Below are positions 25,340 to 34,917 of a stretch of 64,000 nucleotides of DNA, piece after piece. The position numbers and the translations under genes were made by a program. Below the pieces are notes generated by a model, which had not been told where the DNA came from, did not search any database, and was given only the letters and a program-made list of their open reading frames with translations. This DNA comes from Marinomonas sp. CT5 (GTDB lineage: Bacteria > Pseudomonadota > Gammaproteobacteria > Pseudomonadales > Marinomonadaceae): NCBI RefSeq assembly GCF_018336975.1, contig NZ_CP025572.1, positions 1,707,910 through 1,771,909 of the forward strand, in the 5' to 3' direction. How positions within the stretch are numbered: the stretch's first letter is position 1; each line of letters opens with the position of its first letter.

Positions 25340-26641
25340 TTAGCGTTGGTGAACGCATTTCCCCGCAGAGTAGGTTGCTTGAATGGCTCTATCGTCGCCT
25401 ATGGTCATAAAGACGAAAAGCGTTTCTTCGATGCTTTTAGACAGTGCTAAACGAGATTCTAGTAATGGCGTGCCTTTTTTATCAAGAATAATAAAGTCAG
25501 CTTCGCTGCCTACTGCTAAATTGCCAATTTTATCTTCTAGGCGAAGTGCTTTAGCCCCTCCTAAGGTAGATAAATACAGTGACTTAATTGGATTTAGGTT
25601 TTCGTTTTGCAATTGAATAACTTTGTACGCTTCGTTCATGGTTTGCAGCATAGAGAAGCTGGTGCCACCGCCAACATCTGTGCCTAGGCCAACGTTAACT
25701 TTATGCTCTTCAGCTTTATTCAGTTTAAACAAACCGCTGCCAATAAATAGGTTGGACGTTGGGCAGAATGAAATAGCGGAGCCGGTTTCGTGCAATCTAT
25801 TATATTCGCTGTCGCACAGGTGAATGCCATGGGCAAAAACCGATCGCTCACTCAGTAGTTTGTGCTGATCGTAGACATCTAAATAGTTAGAACTGGTAGG
25901 AAACAGTTCTTGTACCCAAGCGCATTCGTCTTTGTTTTCAGAGAGGTGCGTATGCAGGTATACATCGCTGTATTCGCTTAATAGCTTGCCTGCCAATTGT
26001 AATTGTTCATCTGAGCTCGTTGGGGCAAAGCGAGGGGTGATAGCGTAGTGCAAGCGTCCCTTATTATGCCAAGTATCAATAAGCTCTTTGCTTTCTTGGT
26101 AGCTCGTTTCTGGCGTATCAGTTAAATAATCAGGGGCATTGCGATCCATCATGACTTTGCCGCAAATCATACGTAAATTTTGGACTTCGCAGGCCTCGAA
26201 AAAAGCGTCAACGGAGACTTTGTGAACCGTGCCAAACACTAATGCCGTTGTTGTCCCGTTGCGTAAAAGCTCTTTTAGAAAGCGATCCGCAACGTTTCGT
26301 GCGTGAGCTTTGTCTGCGAACTTGCTTTCTTCGGGGAAGGTGTACGTATTGAGCCAAGTGAGCAGTTGTTCGCCATAAGAGCCAATCATATCCGTTTGCG
26401 GGTAGTGAATGTGAGTGTCGATGAAGCCAGGAGTTATAATGGCATCTGGATGATGCTCAATAGGAGTGTTTTCTGGTAAGGTCGGCAATATATCGGCCGC
26501 GTTGCCTAAGGCGTGAATCTTATCGTCTTGGATGACTAGAATGCCATCTTCAAAATATTCATAAGCAGCGTCAATGCCAACATCTTTTGGGTCTGCGATG
26601 CAGTGAATGATGGCGCAACGCCACGCTTTCAAATGGCTCAT
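25340..26641 (-). CDS. guaD: Guanine deaminase
   Basis: Hydrolyses guanine to xanthine and ammonia. The 433-residue amidohydrolase has the metal motif PGFIDTHIHYPQTDM near 71-85, the guanine-specific context SYGEQLLTWLNTYTFPEE next to it, LHTHLSENKDE near 235 (metal His and substrate Glu), HGIHL near 275 and the final metal Asp in GLGTDVGGGTSFSM near 325. AGAGAG lies 5 nt before the ATG. Transcribed alone between terminators. The upstream region has a TTGACC-type palindrome that could bind a TetR-type pyrimidine/purine regulator. Confidence 0.95.
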   Translation of the reverse strand: MSHLKAWRCAIIHCIADPKDVGIDAAYEYFEDGILVIQDDKIHALGNAADILPTLPENTPIEHHPDAIITPGFIDTHIHYPQTDMIGSYGEQLLTWLNTYTFPEESKFADKAHARNVADRFLKELLRNGTTTALVFGTVHKVSVDAFFEACEVQNLRMICGKVMMDRNAPDYLTDTPETSYQESKELIDTWHNKGRLHYAITPRFAPTSSDEQLQLAGKLLSEYSDVYLHTHLSENKDECAWVQELFPTSSNYLDVYDQHKLLSERSVFAHGIHLCDSEYNRLHETGSAISFCPTSNLFIGSGLFKLNKAEEHKVNVGLGTDVGGGTSFSMLQTMNEAYKVIQLQNENLNPIKSLYLSTLGGAKALRLEDKIGNLAVGSEADFIILDKKGTPLLESRLALSKSIEETLFVFMTIGDDRAIQATYSAGKCVHQR

Positions 26642-26675
26642 ATGTCTCTCTTAGGGTTATCTTGTAAAATAATAT

Positions 26676-26690
26676 TTGACCGAACGGTTA
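26676..26690 (-). promoter_or_regulatory. Candidate operator upstream of guaD
   Basis: TTGACCGAACGGTTA is an imperfect palindrome (core ACCG-AA-CGGT) about 35 bp before the guaD ATG. It resembles the TTGACC half-site of RutR-type TetR regulators of nucleobase catabolism, but the right half deviates, so the assignment is tentative. Confidence 0.3.
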
Positions 26691-26719
26691 TACTTTATCA
26701 GGTCTTTTTTGTACTTTCA

Positions 26720-27082
26720 TCAAACCTTAAGTTTAGATTCAAGAAATCGTTCAATTAACAGCCTTGCCATTATGATTAATATGACTCCGAGAGCGTCGGC
26801 ATAAAAATCTAGCCACTCTGCATAGCGGTTCACATAAGGTTGAATAAGCTCAATAGCCCCGCCCCAAAAAATGATAAACAAAGCCATGTAAGTAAAGCGC
26901 TTTTTCGGTCCTAAGGCACAAAGTAATGCCCAGAATGCAAATCCGAGAACATGGTGTAATTTGTCTGAGCCTGGGGCGGTGGGAAGCTGTTCTAGGGGCA
27001 TTAATGTCGACAAGCTAATGATTAGAGCCCCTAGTATAAAGCCGGCAGTTTGCACTGCCGGAGAGGTAAATCTTTGGATCAT
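26720..27082 (-). CDS. VanZ-like family membrane protein
   Basis: A 120-residue protein with about four hydrophobic segments. The pattern SDKLHHVLGFAFWALL near 39-54 and the acidic segment GGAIELIQPYVNRYAEWLDF with DFYADALGV near 75-99 identify the VanZ-like fold. The start overlaps the dbpA stop by 4 bp (ATGA), so it is co-translated with the helicase. VanZ-like proteins are linked to glycopeptide tolerance in Gram-positives, but a resistance role cannot be inferred here; the function in Gram-negative bacteria is unknown. Confidence 0.82.
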   Translation of the reverse strand: MIQRFTSPAVQTAGFILGALIISLSTLMPLEQLPTAPGSDKLHHVLGFAFWALLCALGPKKRFTYMALFIIFWGGAIELIQPYVNRYAEWLDFYADALGVILIIMARLLIERFLESKLKV

Positions 27083-28461
27083 CTTAAAATACGTGCTCGA
27101 ATGTTTTTACCTTTGATTTTCTTGTTTTCCAGTTCTTTGACGACTTTTTTAGCGACTTCGTTGTCGACGGAAACGTAAGCATGAAAATCGAAAATGTCGA
27201 TTTTGCCCACTTGCGATTTATCTAAGCCTAAGCCTGCTGTGAGCGCGCCCAATATATCGCCAGGACGAAGCTTGTTTTTGCGGCCAGCATCAAAGGAAAT
27301 GGTCGTTTTATGTGGAATCAAGCGATAATGCGGGTCAGCCGCATCAAGCTCGATGAAATTCGCTGTGGTATTAAAGCGAGTTTCAATGTCTCTTACTTTG
27401 TAGTCGTCTTTTGAGGTGACAAAGTTAACAGCAACACCGGCGGCTCCAGCACGGCCTGTTCGGCCAATACGATGAGTATGGACATCTGTGTCACGGGTGG
27501 TGTCGTAATTGACCACTAGGTCTATTTCTTTTACATCAATACCACGAGCGGCCACATCCGTCGCCACGAGAACGCAACTACTTTGGTTGCTAAAGCGCAC
27601 CAATACTTGATCCCGTTGCCTTTGTTCTAAGTCGCCATGAATCGCTTGAGCTGCGACTTTGTGGTCGGCTAGCCAATCGGCAACAAGTTGTGATTCAGCT
27701 TTCGTGTTGCAGAAAACAATGGCTTGTCGAGGCTCAAAATGCTCTAAAGCAGCTAATAAGGTTTCGCATTTATCTTTGTTTTCACTGCGAACAAAAAATT
27801 GTTCGATGTTTGGTTTAAGATCTTCTTGTGCTTCTACCTTAATGCTAACTGGCTGATTCTGAAACTCTTTACTAATGGCTTCAATGCCATCGCCATAGGT
27901 CGCAGAGAAAAGCAGCGTCTGGCGGTTGCTTGGCGTTAATTCGACCACTTCTCGAATGCTATCGACAAACCCCATATCTAGCATGCGATCTGCTTCGTCT
28001 AATACTAAGGTTTTTAACGCATTGAGTTTTAGGGTGCCTTTACGCAAGTGCTCCATCAAGCGACCAGGGGTACCCACAATGATATGAGCGCCATGTTCTA
28101 GAGAACCAATTTGAGGACCAAATGGCATGCCACCACATAAGCTGAGTACTTTTATGTTGTCTTGATAGCGGGCTACCTTGCGAATTTCTTTGGATACTTG
28201 ATCTGCTAATTCACGAGTTGGGCACATAACCAGTGCTTGAACACCAAAGAAACGAGGATTGATCTTAAGTAAAAGGGCGATTGAAAAGGCGAGTGTTTTG
28301 CCGCTCCCCGTTTGTGCTTGTGCAAGTATATCTTTGCCATCAATCATAGCTGGCAAACTTTGTTCCTGAATAGGGGTAAAGCTGGTGAACCCCATGTCTG
28401 ACAATAAAGTGGTAAGTTTAGGGGGGAGGTGTTTGTTTAACGGGTGGTGGAATGTGGTCAC
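27079..28461 (-). CDS. dbpA: ATP-dependent RNA helicase DbpA
   Basis: A 460-residue DEAD-box helicase. The Q motif is FTSFTPIQEQSLPAM near 25-39, Walker A AQTGSGKT near 54, PTRELA, the DEAD box LDEADRMLD near 155, SATYGD and the C-terminal HRIGRTGRAG. The last 75 residues (about 385-460) form the DbpA RNA-binding domain, with KLRPGDILGALTAGLGLDKS then VGKIDIFDFHAYVSV, which targets hairpin 92 of 23S rRNA in late 50S assembly. The start is GTG at 28461 with AGG 6 nt upstream. The downstream VanZ-like gene overlaps it. Confidence 0.95.
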   Translation of the reverse strand: MTTFHHPLNKHLPPKLTTLLSDMGFTSFTPIQEQSLPAMIDGKDILAQAQTGSGKTLAFSIALLLKINPRFFGVQALVMCPTRELADQVSKEIRKVARYQDNIKVLSLCGGMPFGPQIGSLEHGAHIIVGTPGRLMEHLRKGTLKLNALKTLVLDEADRMLDMGFVDSIREVVELTPSNRQTLLFSATYGDGIEAISKEFQNQPVSIKVEAQEDLKPNIEQFFVRSENKDKCETLLAALEHFEPRQAIVFCNTKAESQLVADWLADHKVAAQAIHGDLEQRQRDQVLVRFSNQSSCVLVATDVAARGIDVKEIDLVVNYDTTRDTDVHTHRIGRTGRAGAAGVAVNFVTSKDDYKVRDIETRFNTTANFIELDAADPHYRLIPHKTTISFDAGRKNKLRPGDILGALTAGLGLDKSQVGKIDIFDFHAYVSVDNEVAKKVVKELENKKIKGKNIRARILR

Positions 28462-28638
28462 AAAAGGCCTGTCTAATTAAGTCGATAATAGATCCAGAAT
28501 ACCAGAAAACGACCACAAATACTTTTTTTAACCATATATTCCGTGTTGTGCGTTTGATTTTTAGGTAAAGTGTTTAGTTAGAATAAGCGCAGTATCAAAT
28601 AGTACGTATTAGACTATAAGTACATTGATGGATAGAGA

Positions 28639-30969
28639 ATGATTTCTTTGAAAAAGCAGGCCATGTTCAACAAAGCACATTGTGTGGTTTTTTGTGTTGT
28701 TTTTTTATGTGGTCTGGCCACAAGTCTTGCAATGTATTTGGACGAACGTTCACATATTGGCGAACAACAAAAGGCGTTGGGCGATAAGTTTGCTAGTAAA
28801 TTGAGTGGGGTTTTGCAACAGTACACTTCAGAACTGAATTCAGTGGCCGCATTGATTGAATCCAATACTGGTGATGTCTCTCCTCGCCATTTTGTAGGTT
28901 TTGTTAAGAGTCTTGTTTCAAACCAAGATATTCAGTTCTTCTTCGCTCAATATGTTCCTGCAAAAATGAAGAGTACTTTTGAGTCAAAGCTAAGAGTAAG
29001 GCTGGGGGATACGAGTTTCTCGATTTACCCACAAGGTGACCGCCAAGAATATATGCCGCTGAGCCTGATTTACCCAAATGAAATACCTTACGGCTTCGAT
29101 ATATTATCGACACAATACCAAGACCTAGTTTCAGTTCAACAGGTTCGAAACTCACTTATGTGGACGGCTTCAAAGCCACTAGCAACGCCTTTTTTACAAA
29201 ACACACAAAATGCTCCTGCGAATACTATTATCCTAAGCGCACCTATTTATTTACCTCTGGAGAGCCGTTCGAATAAACCAACAGATAACATTGTGTTTTA
29301 CGGTGTTGTCGGCGCATATTTTAATATTGAAAATTTACTGAAACAGGTTACTTCTTCACTAAAGGAAAATGTTGTTTTTCGTATTGCAGATGTATCGGCT
29401 GATAACCCCATCTGGTTTGCGGACTCAGCGAAAATGACATTATGGGATAAGGGTTACGACACTCATTATCTGTCATTAGCGAATCGAAAGTGGCGTGTAG
29501 ATTCTCGCTTTGATTCCAGCTTGTGGACGCAAGTTCACTTATTTCCAGTACTGTCGGTACTTATTTCCTTTTTCTTATTAGCCTGCTTTCTTACTTTTTA
29601 TACCAATAAATTATTATTGAGATATCGTTCTGCATTGGATGCCGCCAGTAAATATATAAAAGTTGACGAGTTAACCGGCTTATTAAGTCGTTATTACGTA
29701 CAACATAAATTGAGTGAACTACTTGTTTATTGTCAGGAAGAAAATAAAAAGCTTGCGACCTTTGTTTTAGATTTAGATCATTTTAAAACTATCAATGAGG
29801 CATTTGGTCATGAGTTGGGCGATAAATTAATTGTAGAGGTATCCAGACGATTATCTAATGTACTGCCAAAAAATGCTGTTATTGGGTATTTAGGAGGAGA
29901 TGCATTTCTCATTTTGATAGTCCAAGATGATCTTAAAAAATGTGAGTCACTCGACTGTTTAGCTCAGAGTATTATTCAGAAAATCAGCGAAGGCTATTAT
30001 GTTGAAGGCTTGACCTTGAATATTGGTTGCTCGATAGGGGGGGTTGTCTACCCTGAATTTGGTCCAGATGCCACAACCTTGATTAAATACGCAGATATGG
30101 CGTTATATCATGCTAAAACATCAGGTCGGTCCACATACCGTTTTTACGATGTCGAAATGGGGGGACGCTTTGAACGTAATGTTCGAATCGAGAGACGGTT
30201 GAGAAAAGCGTTGCAAACAACAGGATTAGAACTGCATTTTCAACCAAAGGTGGATTTAATTAGTGAGCGTTGTGTTGGAATGGAGGCATTGCTGCGTTGG
30301 GAAGATGAAGAGCTTGGTGTCGTTTCTCCAGCGGAGTTTATTCCCATTGCAGAGCAAACGGGTGTTATTTTACCGTTAGGGGATTGGGTTTTTGAGCAGG
30401 CTTTTCGTCATTTGGTTGAGTGGCAAGAGCAAGGCATAACGGTGCCTCCTGTCGCGATTAATTGTTCTGCTGCTCAATTAAAAAGGGCAGATTTTTTTCC
30501 TAATTTATTGTCTTTACTCGATAAATATAAAGTGGATCCTTGTCTTCTGGAGATTGAAGTAACTGAATCTATATTGATCGAAGATGCAGAAAGTTGTGCT
30601 GAACTGCTGCGTCAAATTAGTCGTCTTGGTGTAAAGCTGGCTATCGATGATTTTGGCACTGGTTATTCAAGTCTCAGCTATCTCAAAGATCTGCCATTTC
30701 ATTATGTGAAGATTGATCAAGTCTTTATTCGTGATATCACTGAAGATAAGAAGCATGCGGCATTGACTCATGCCATTATTAGTTTGGGTCATAATTTAAA
30801 CCTTAAGGTTATTGCCGAGGGGATTAGCAATGTCGACCAACTGATTATGTTGCAAGAATTTGGTTGTGATATTGGTCAGGGTTATTTGTTCAGTAAGGCG
30901 CTTGGAGCAAGTTCCATGGGAAGTGACCCGATGATAGTAGCATTGAATGAAAAAGAAGGTTTTGATTAA
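28639..30969 (+). CDS. Membrane GGDEF-EAL protein with periplasmic sensor (c-di-GMP phosphodiesterase)
   Basis: A 776-residue protein. A membrane segment (about 13-33), a CHASE-like periplasmic region (about 34-305) and a second membrane segment (about 308-332) precede GGDEF (345-505) and EAL (515-770) domains. The GGDEF loop reads GGDAF near 418, which should abolish cyclase activity but may still bind GTP. The EAL domain keeps the catalytic set: EALLRW near 548, EIEVTES, IDDFGTGYSS near 670, VKIDQVF, VIAEGI and GQGYLF. It is therefore most likely a c-di-GMP phosphodiesterase. TGGA about 6 nt upstream supports the ATG at 28639. Single gene. Confidence 0.93.
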   Translation: MISLKKQAMFNKAHCVVFCVVFLCGLATSLAMYLDERSHIGEQQKALGDKFASKLSGVLQQYTSELNSVAALIESNTGDVSPRHFVGFVKSLVSNQDIQFFFAQYVPAKMKSTFESKLRVRLGDTSFSIYPQGDRQEYMPLSLIYPNEIPYGFDILSTQYQDLVSVQQVRNSLMWTASKPLATPFLQNTQNAPANTIILSAPIYLPLESRSNKPTDNIVFYGVVGAYFNIENLLKQVTSSLKENVVFRIADVSADNPIWFADSAKMTLWDKGYDTHYLSLANRKWRVDSRFDSSLWTQVHLFPVLSVLISFFLLACFLTFYTNKLLLRYRSALDAASKYIKVDELTGLLSRYYVQHKLSELLVYCQEENKKLATFVLDLDHFKTINEAFGHELGDKLIVEVSRRLSNVLPKNAVIGYLGGDAFLILIVQDDLKKCESLDCLAQSIIQKISEGYYVEGLTLNIGCSIGGVVYPEFGPDATTLIKYADMALYHAKTSGRSTYRFYDVEMGGRFERNVRIERRLRKALQTTGLELHFQPKVDLISERCVGMEALLRWEDEELGVVSPAEFIPIAEQTGVILPLGDWVFEQAFRHLVEWQEQGITVPPVAINCSAAQLKRADFFPNLLSLLDKYKVDPCLLEIEVTESILIEDAESCAELLRQISRLGVKLAIDDFGTGYSSLSYLKDLPFHYVKIDQVFIRDITEDKKHAALTHAIISLGHNLNLKVIAEGISNVDQLIMLQEFGCDIGQGYLFSKALGASSMGSDPMIVALNEKEGFD

Positions 30970-30995
30970 TTTATAAGTTCATTTTGTGACCCGCA

Positions 30996-31931
30996 TTAGA
31001 GCGGGCCATTCTTCGCTATTTTATTTTTTAGGGCTTCCCAAAATTGCGTTAGGTTCGGGTTTTGATTGAACCTAGAGCGATACAAGCGTATTTCAAGTGG
31101 AATATTCCAGTTTTCTTCGCCAGCTAAGGCAACTTTTCCATAGTTTAATGTATCTAGCATTAAGCGCTTTGGAATCCAGCCGATACCGTAACCTTCTTTA
31201 ACCATGGCCTTTATGCTGACAGAATGATAATTCTCTGACAGGGTTTGTAATTGTGGTATGTCCCGCTGTCTCTGTAGGTGATTATGAATAACAGGTTGTA
31301 AAAAAGAATTTTCATAGTAGCCAATATAAGGCAGTGGCTTACGTTTCATGCCGGGTAGCGTGAATTTTGGCTCGCCTGTTTCATCGGTTGCGCTGCAAGG
31401 TATCAACATTTCTTCAGCAATGACAATATGTTCATATTGTTCATCATCCAAAGCACGGATGAAGTTTATAGCGGGGTGCCAATAGCAAAGCATAATGTCA
31501 CATTGTTGATCCATTAAAGAGTTTACAAAGTCGATACCTAACCAAGAGCTGGATTTCATATTGATGTCTAAATCTATGTCGATACTTTGGCAAAAAGGTT
31601 CAATGACCTCCTTGTAGAAGCTAAGGAACAAGGTTTGCGTGGTAACAAAACGAATTTGAGACTCTTCTTGTTTGCGTATTTCTTGGCAGCGTTCTTTGGT
31701 ATCCCTTAATTGTCTAGTAATTAATTCTGCGCTTTGTAGGAAGACTTCTCCTGCTGGAGTTAAAGACAAAGGCAAAGTGTTGCGGTCTATTAATGTGACA
31801 CGCATTTCTTCTTCGAGCAGTTTTATACGTCGACTAAAAGTAGGCTGAGTAACGTTTTGTTCGTCAGCTGCACGAGAAAAGTGGCGGGTTTTTGCAAGGG
31901 CAATAAAGTCCTCAAGCCATCTTATTTCCAT
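30996..31931 (-). CDS. LysR-family regulator of the peptide ABC operon
   Basis: A 311-residue regulator starting MEIRWLEDFIALAKTRHFSR, with helix-turn-helix AADEQNVTQPTFSRRIK (about 19-35) and an effector domain from about residue 88. The ATG at 31931 is chosen because AGGAGGT lies 3 nt upstream; a longer frame from TTG 31946 would include that site as codons. It lies 37 bp after the last ABC gene in the same direction, so it is probably the final gene of that operon. That placement suggests feedback control of the importer. The effector is unknown. Confidence 0.93.
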   Translation of the reverse strand: MEIRWLEDFIALAKTRHFSRAADEQNVTQPTFSRRIKLLEEEMRVTLIDRNTLPLSLTPAGEVFLQSAELITRQLRDTKERCQEIRKQEESQIRFVTTQTLFLSFYKEVIEPFCQSIDIDLDINMKSSSWLGIDFVNSLMDQQCDIMLCYWHPAINFIRALDDEQYEHIVIAEEMLIPCSATDETGEPKFTLPGMKRKPLPYIGYYENSFLQPVIHNHLQRQRDIPQLQTLSENYHSVSIKAMVKEGYGIGWIPKRLMLDTLNYGKVALAGEENWNIPLEIRLYRSRFNQNPNLTQFWEALKNKIAKNGPL

Positions 31932-31968
31932 GAGACCTCCTGGCAAGCAGAAGTCGTAAAGAAAAGCG

Positions 31969-32979
31969 TCATAGTCGGCTCTCCTCTATTGCATGACAAG
32001 CGACGCTACTGCCATCGACTTGTTGTGTCATTGCTGGAGATTCATCGTAACAGCGTTGATTTGCATAGGGGCAGCGGGCTTGGAATACACAGCCTATTGG
32101 TTTTTCAATAGGTGTGGGAACTTCTCCAATTAAACGAATGGGTTGAGCTATATTACTGTCTAACCTTGGAATAGCTGACAATAAAGCTTGAGTGTAAGGG
32201 TGTTTTGGAGAGTTAAATAAGGTCTTAGTTGAGGCCAATTCACACACCCGCCCAAGATACATGACAGCGACTCGTGTAGCAAAGTGCTCTACAACGGCAA
32301 GATCGTGAGTGATAAAAAGATAGCTAAGATTGCGCTCTTCCTGTTTTTCCATCATGAGATTAAGAACTTGCGCTTGCACTGAGACATCTAGCGCAGACAA
32401 GGGTTCATCTGCAACGATGAAGTCAGGCTCTACCGATAAAGCGCGAGCTAAGCTAATACGCTGGCGTTGTCCGCCAGAAAATTCATGCGGATAATAGTCT
32501 GAGCTGCTTGCTGAAATACCGACTGACTCTAAAAGCTCGTCAATTTGTTCATCTACTTGGGCTTGTGACAGTTGCGGGTTGTGAAATGAAATAGGCTCAC
32601 TCAGTGTTTGATAAACTGTCATTCTAGGGTTTAGTGACGCATAAGGATTCTGAAACACCATTTGCATACGGCGCCGAAAAAACATGCGTTGACGGTTATT
32701 TAAATGATCAATGCGTTGGTCAAGGTAGTGTATTTCGCCAGCGGATGGTGAGGTTAAGCCCATAATCACGCGAGCGAGCGTTGATTTACCACAGCCGGTT
32801 TCACCAACTACGCATAAGGTTTCCCCTTTATTAATCGCAAGGTTAACACCATTAAGTGCGTGGACGCTGTCTTTGTTTCTTTTCAGTCTGCCATGACGGA
32901 ATTGCCATTGACTAAGCCAGCTTTCATTAGAAGAAAAAGATTTTTCTAGGCCGCTAATTTGGATAATAGGTTGACTCAT
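31969..32979 (-). CDS. Peptide ABC transporter ATP-binding protein (DppF/OppF type)
   Basis: A 336-residue ATPase with Walker A GETGCGKST near 58, the signature EFSGGQRQRISLARAL, Walker B DFIVADEPLSALDVS and the C-terminal oligopeptide-transporter segment with IEKPIGCVFQARCPYA and further Cys residues, a region that binds an Fe-S cluster in Dpp/Opp ATPases. It overlaps dppD-like by 4 bp. Together the two ATPases power import through the paired permeases. The substrate is not determined: this family carries peptides, nickel, heme or glutathione. Confidence 0.94.
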   Translation of the reverse strand: MSQPIIQISGLEKSFSSNESWLSQWQFRHGRLKRNKDSVHALNGVNLAINKGETLCVVGETGCGKSTLARVIMGLTSPSAGEIHYLDQRIDHLNNRQRMFFRRRMQMVFQNPYASLNPRMTVYQTLSEPISFHNPQLSQAQVDEQIDELLESVGISASSSDYYPHEFSGGQRQRISLARALSVEPDFIVADEPLSALDVSVQAQVLNLMMEKQEERNLSYLFITHDLAVVEHFATRVAVMYLGRVCELASTKTLFNSPKHPYTQALLSAIPRLDSNIAQPIRLIGEVPTPIEKPIGCVFQARCPYANQRCYDESPAMTQQVDGSSVACHAIEESRL

Positions 32980-33977
32980 TCGTCTACCTCCAAATTGCCT
33001 TCAGTAAACTCATTAATCATGTCTTCTACAAGAAAGCAGGCCACGCTGGATACGCCACTGTAAATAAATCTTGGTTGCTGTTGTTTGCATTTTTGTGTGG
33101 CGTACGGGCAGCGAGGGTGGAAAGCGCAGCCAGTTGGGCGTTCAGCTAATGATGGCATACTGCCCTGGATTTGGTTCAGGCGCTGCCCCGGCAAGGTCAT
33201 TTGTGGTAAGGCATTTAATAACCCTTGAGTATAAGGATGTTGAGGGTCATTGATTATTTCGAGTGTTGGTCCTTCTTCTACAATGTGACCTGCATACATT
33301 ACCAAGGTACGTTCGGCGACTTTAGACACGACACCAAGGTCGTGACTAATTAACACTAGCGCTACACCATTGTCTCGGCAGATAGCGAGTAGCAGTTGTA
33401 GTATCTCCGCTTGAATGGTTACATCTAATGCCGTGGTTGGCTCATCTGCGATGATGATATCTGGGTTGAGTAGCAATACAGAGGCAATAATCACCCTTTG
33501 TCGCATACCACCAGAAAGCTCGTGAGGATATTGGTCAAAGCGTTTTTCTGGTGATGCTATTTGCACGTGATGTAGTTTCTCAATGGCAATACTTTTTGCA
33601 TCTTTGTAGGCGATTTTGGTATGGCTACGAATGGTTTCGACCAGTTGATCTCCAATAGTCAGTACAGGATTTAACGTCATCATTGGGTCTTGGAAAATCA
33701 TCGCAATGCGTTTGCCACGAATTTCTTGTAACTGTCGCATATTCATTGATGTTATTTCTTTGTTTTCTATCTTGATCGAACCCGATTTGATGTAACCCGG
33801 TTTACCAATGAGATTAACAATAGAAAACCCTAAAACCGATTTTCCAGCTCCTGACTCACCAACGATAGCAATTCGTTCACCGCGATTTAATGTGAAGCTG
33901 ACGTCAATAAGAGCGGCGAGTTCCTGCTCTTTCATGTGGAAATTGACATGCAAATTGCTGACACTTAATAAGTTCAT
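32976..33977 (-). CDS. Peptide ABC transporter ATP-binding protein (DppD/OppD type)
   Basis: A 333-residue ATPase with Walker A GESGAGKSVLG near 39, the signature ELSGGMRQRVIIASVL, Walker B DIIIADEPTTALDVT and the oligopeptide-type C-terminus with ERPTGCAFHPRCPYATQKC. Starts one base after the stop of the upstream permease gene and overlaps the next ATPase gene by 4 bp. It forms the ATPase heterodimer with the DppF-type subunit. The C-terminal 20 residues are acidic (EDMINEFTEGNLEVDE). Confidence 0.94.
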   Translation of the reverse strand: MNLLSVSNLHVNFHMKEQELAALIDVSFTLNRGERIAIVGESGAGKSVLGFSIVNLIGKPGYIKSGSIKIENKEITSMNMRQLQEIRGKRIAMIFQDPMMTLNPVLTIGDQLVETIRSHTKIAYKDAKSIAIEKLHHVQIASPEKRFDQYPHELSGGMRQRVIIASVLLLNPDIIIADEPTTALDVTIQAEILQLLLAICRDNGVALVLISHDLGVVSKVAERTLVMYAGHIVEEGPTLEIINDPQHPYTQGLLNALPQMTLPGQRLNQIQGSMPSLAERPTGCAFHPRCPYATQKCKQQQPRFIYSGVSSVACFLVEDMINEFTEGNLEVDE

Positions 33978-33978
33978 A

Positions 33979-34917
33979 TTAGTCTTTATACGTCCTTGGA
34001 TTTAGGTGGTCACGTAACCAATCCCCAAGTAAATTCATAGCTAGAATTAAAATAATCAATGTGGTACTTGGAATGACACAAATCCACCAAGAACCTGCAA
34101 ACATGTAGGCAAAACCAGCTGAAATAAGTGATCCGAGAGATGGCTCTGTTGCCGGCATGCCTAGACCTAAAAAGGACAGAGCGGCTTCTGCCGCAATTGC
34201 GTTGGCAATTTGCACAGTCAGAATAACCAGAATGGGTGATACTGTGTTGGGTAAAATATGGCGAAACATAATACGCTTAGAACTAATACCCATTACTCGA
34301 GCGGCATCAACATATTCTTTTTGTTTTTCAGCCAATACGGAGGCACGAATCGTACGTGCAAAAAGAGGCCATTCTGTTAAGCCAATAACAAGAATAAGAA
34401 TCACCATAGCCAATTGTTGATAGCTGGCCATGCCGAATAGTGATTGAAAAATAGCTAAGAAAACAATTGCTACCATCATGTTAGAAAAAGACAGCTGAAT
34501 ATCGGCACAGCGCATTAAAAAATTATCTATGCGGCCACCCAAATATCCAGCCATTAGACCAATGCAAATTCCTAGTGTCGCTTGTATCAATACTGCGCAG
34601 ATACCTATGGTAAGAGAAAGGCGTGTGCCATAGAGAATGACCGATAGTAAATCTCGTCCTTGCGCATCTGTACCTAATAAGAAACGGTTATCTCCACTGA
34701 TCCAGCTCGGCGCAATCTCTGCATTCATTAGGTCCATAAATGCGGGGTCAGCAATATCATAGGGAGCAACTAATGGTGCAAGTAGGGCAATAAGGCAATA
34801 GAACGCAAAGACAATGAGAGCAAGCATGGCGAGCTTATCACCCATAACTCCTGTTAGCGTATGGCTCCAACGGCTGCCTGATGTTGGATGAAGCAGATCT
34901 TTTCGTGTGTACTTCAT
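33979..34917 (-). CDS. Peptide ABC transporter permease (DppC/OppC type)
   Basis: A 312-residue inner-membrane permease with an N-terminal cytosolic stretch, an OppC-type segment (first span about 30-53), then GDNRFLLGTDAQGRDLLSVI near 77-96, the family hallmark, and five further spans. The EAA loop is KEYVDAARVMGISSKRIMFR then HILPN near 205-230. Overlaps the DppB-type gene by 4 bp and is followed after one base by the DppD-type gene, a tightly packed operon. Confidence 0.94.
   Translation of the reverse strand: MKYTRKDLLHPTSGSRWSHTLTGVMGDKLAMLALIVFAFYCLIALLAPLVAPYDIADPAFMDLMNAEIAPSWISGDNRFLLGTDAQGRDLLSVILYGTRLSLTIGICAVLIQATLGICIGLMAGYLGGRIDNFLMRCADIQLSFSNMMVAIVFLAIFQSLFGMASYQQLAMVILILVIGLTEWPLFARTIRASVLAEKQKEYVDAARVMGISSKRIMFRHILPNTVSPILVILTVQIANAIAAEAALSFLGLGMPATEPSLGSLISAGFAYMFAGSWWICVIPSTTLIILILAMNLLGDWLRDHLNPRTYKD

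Noticed and set aside
26720..27082. VanZ-like gene as glycopeptide resistance
   Set aside because: No van genes are nearby and the fold is widespread in bacteria without such a role.
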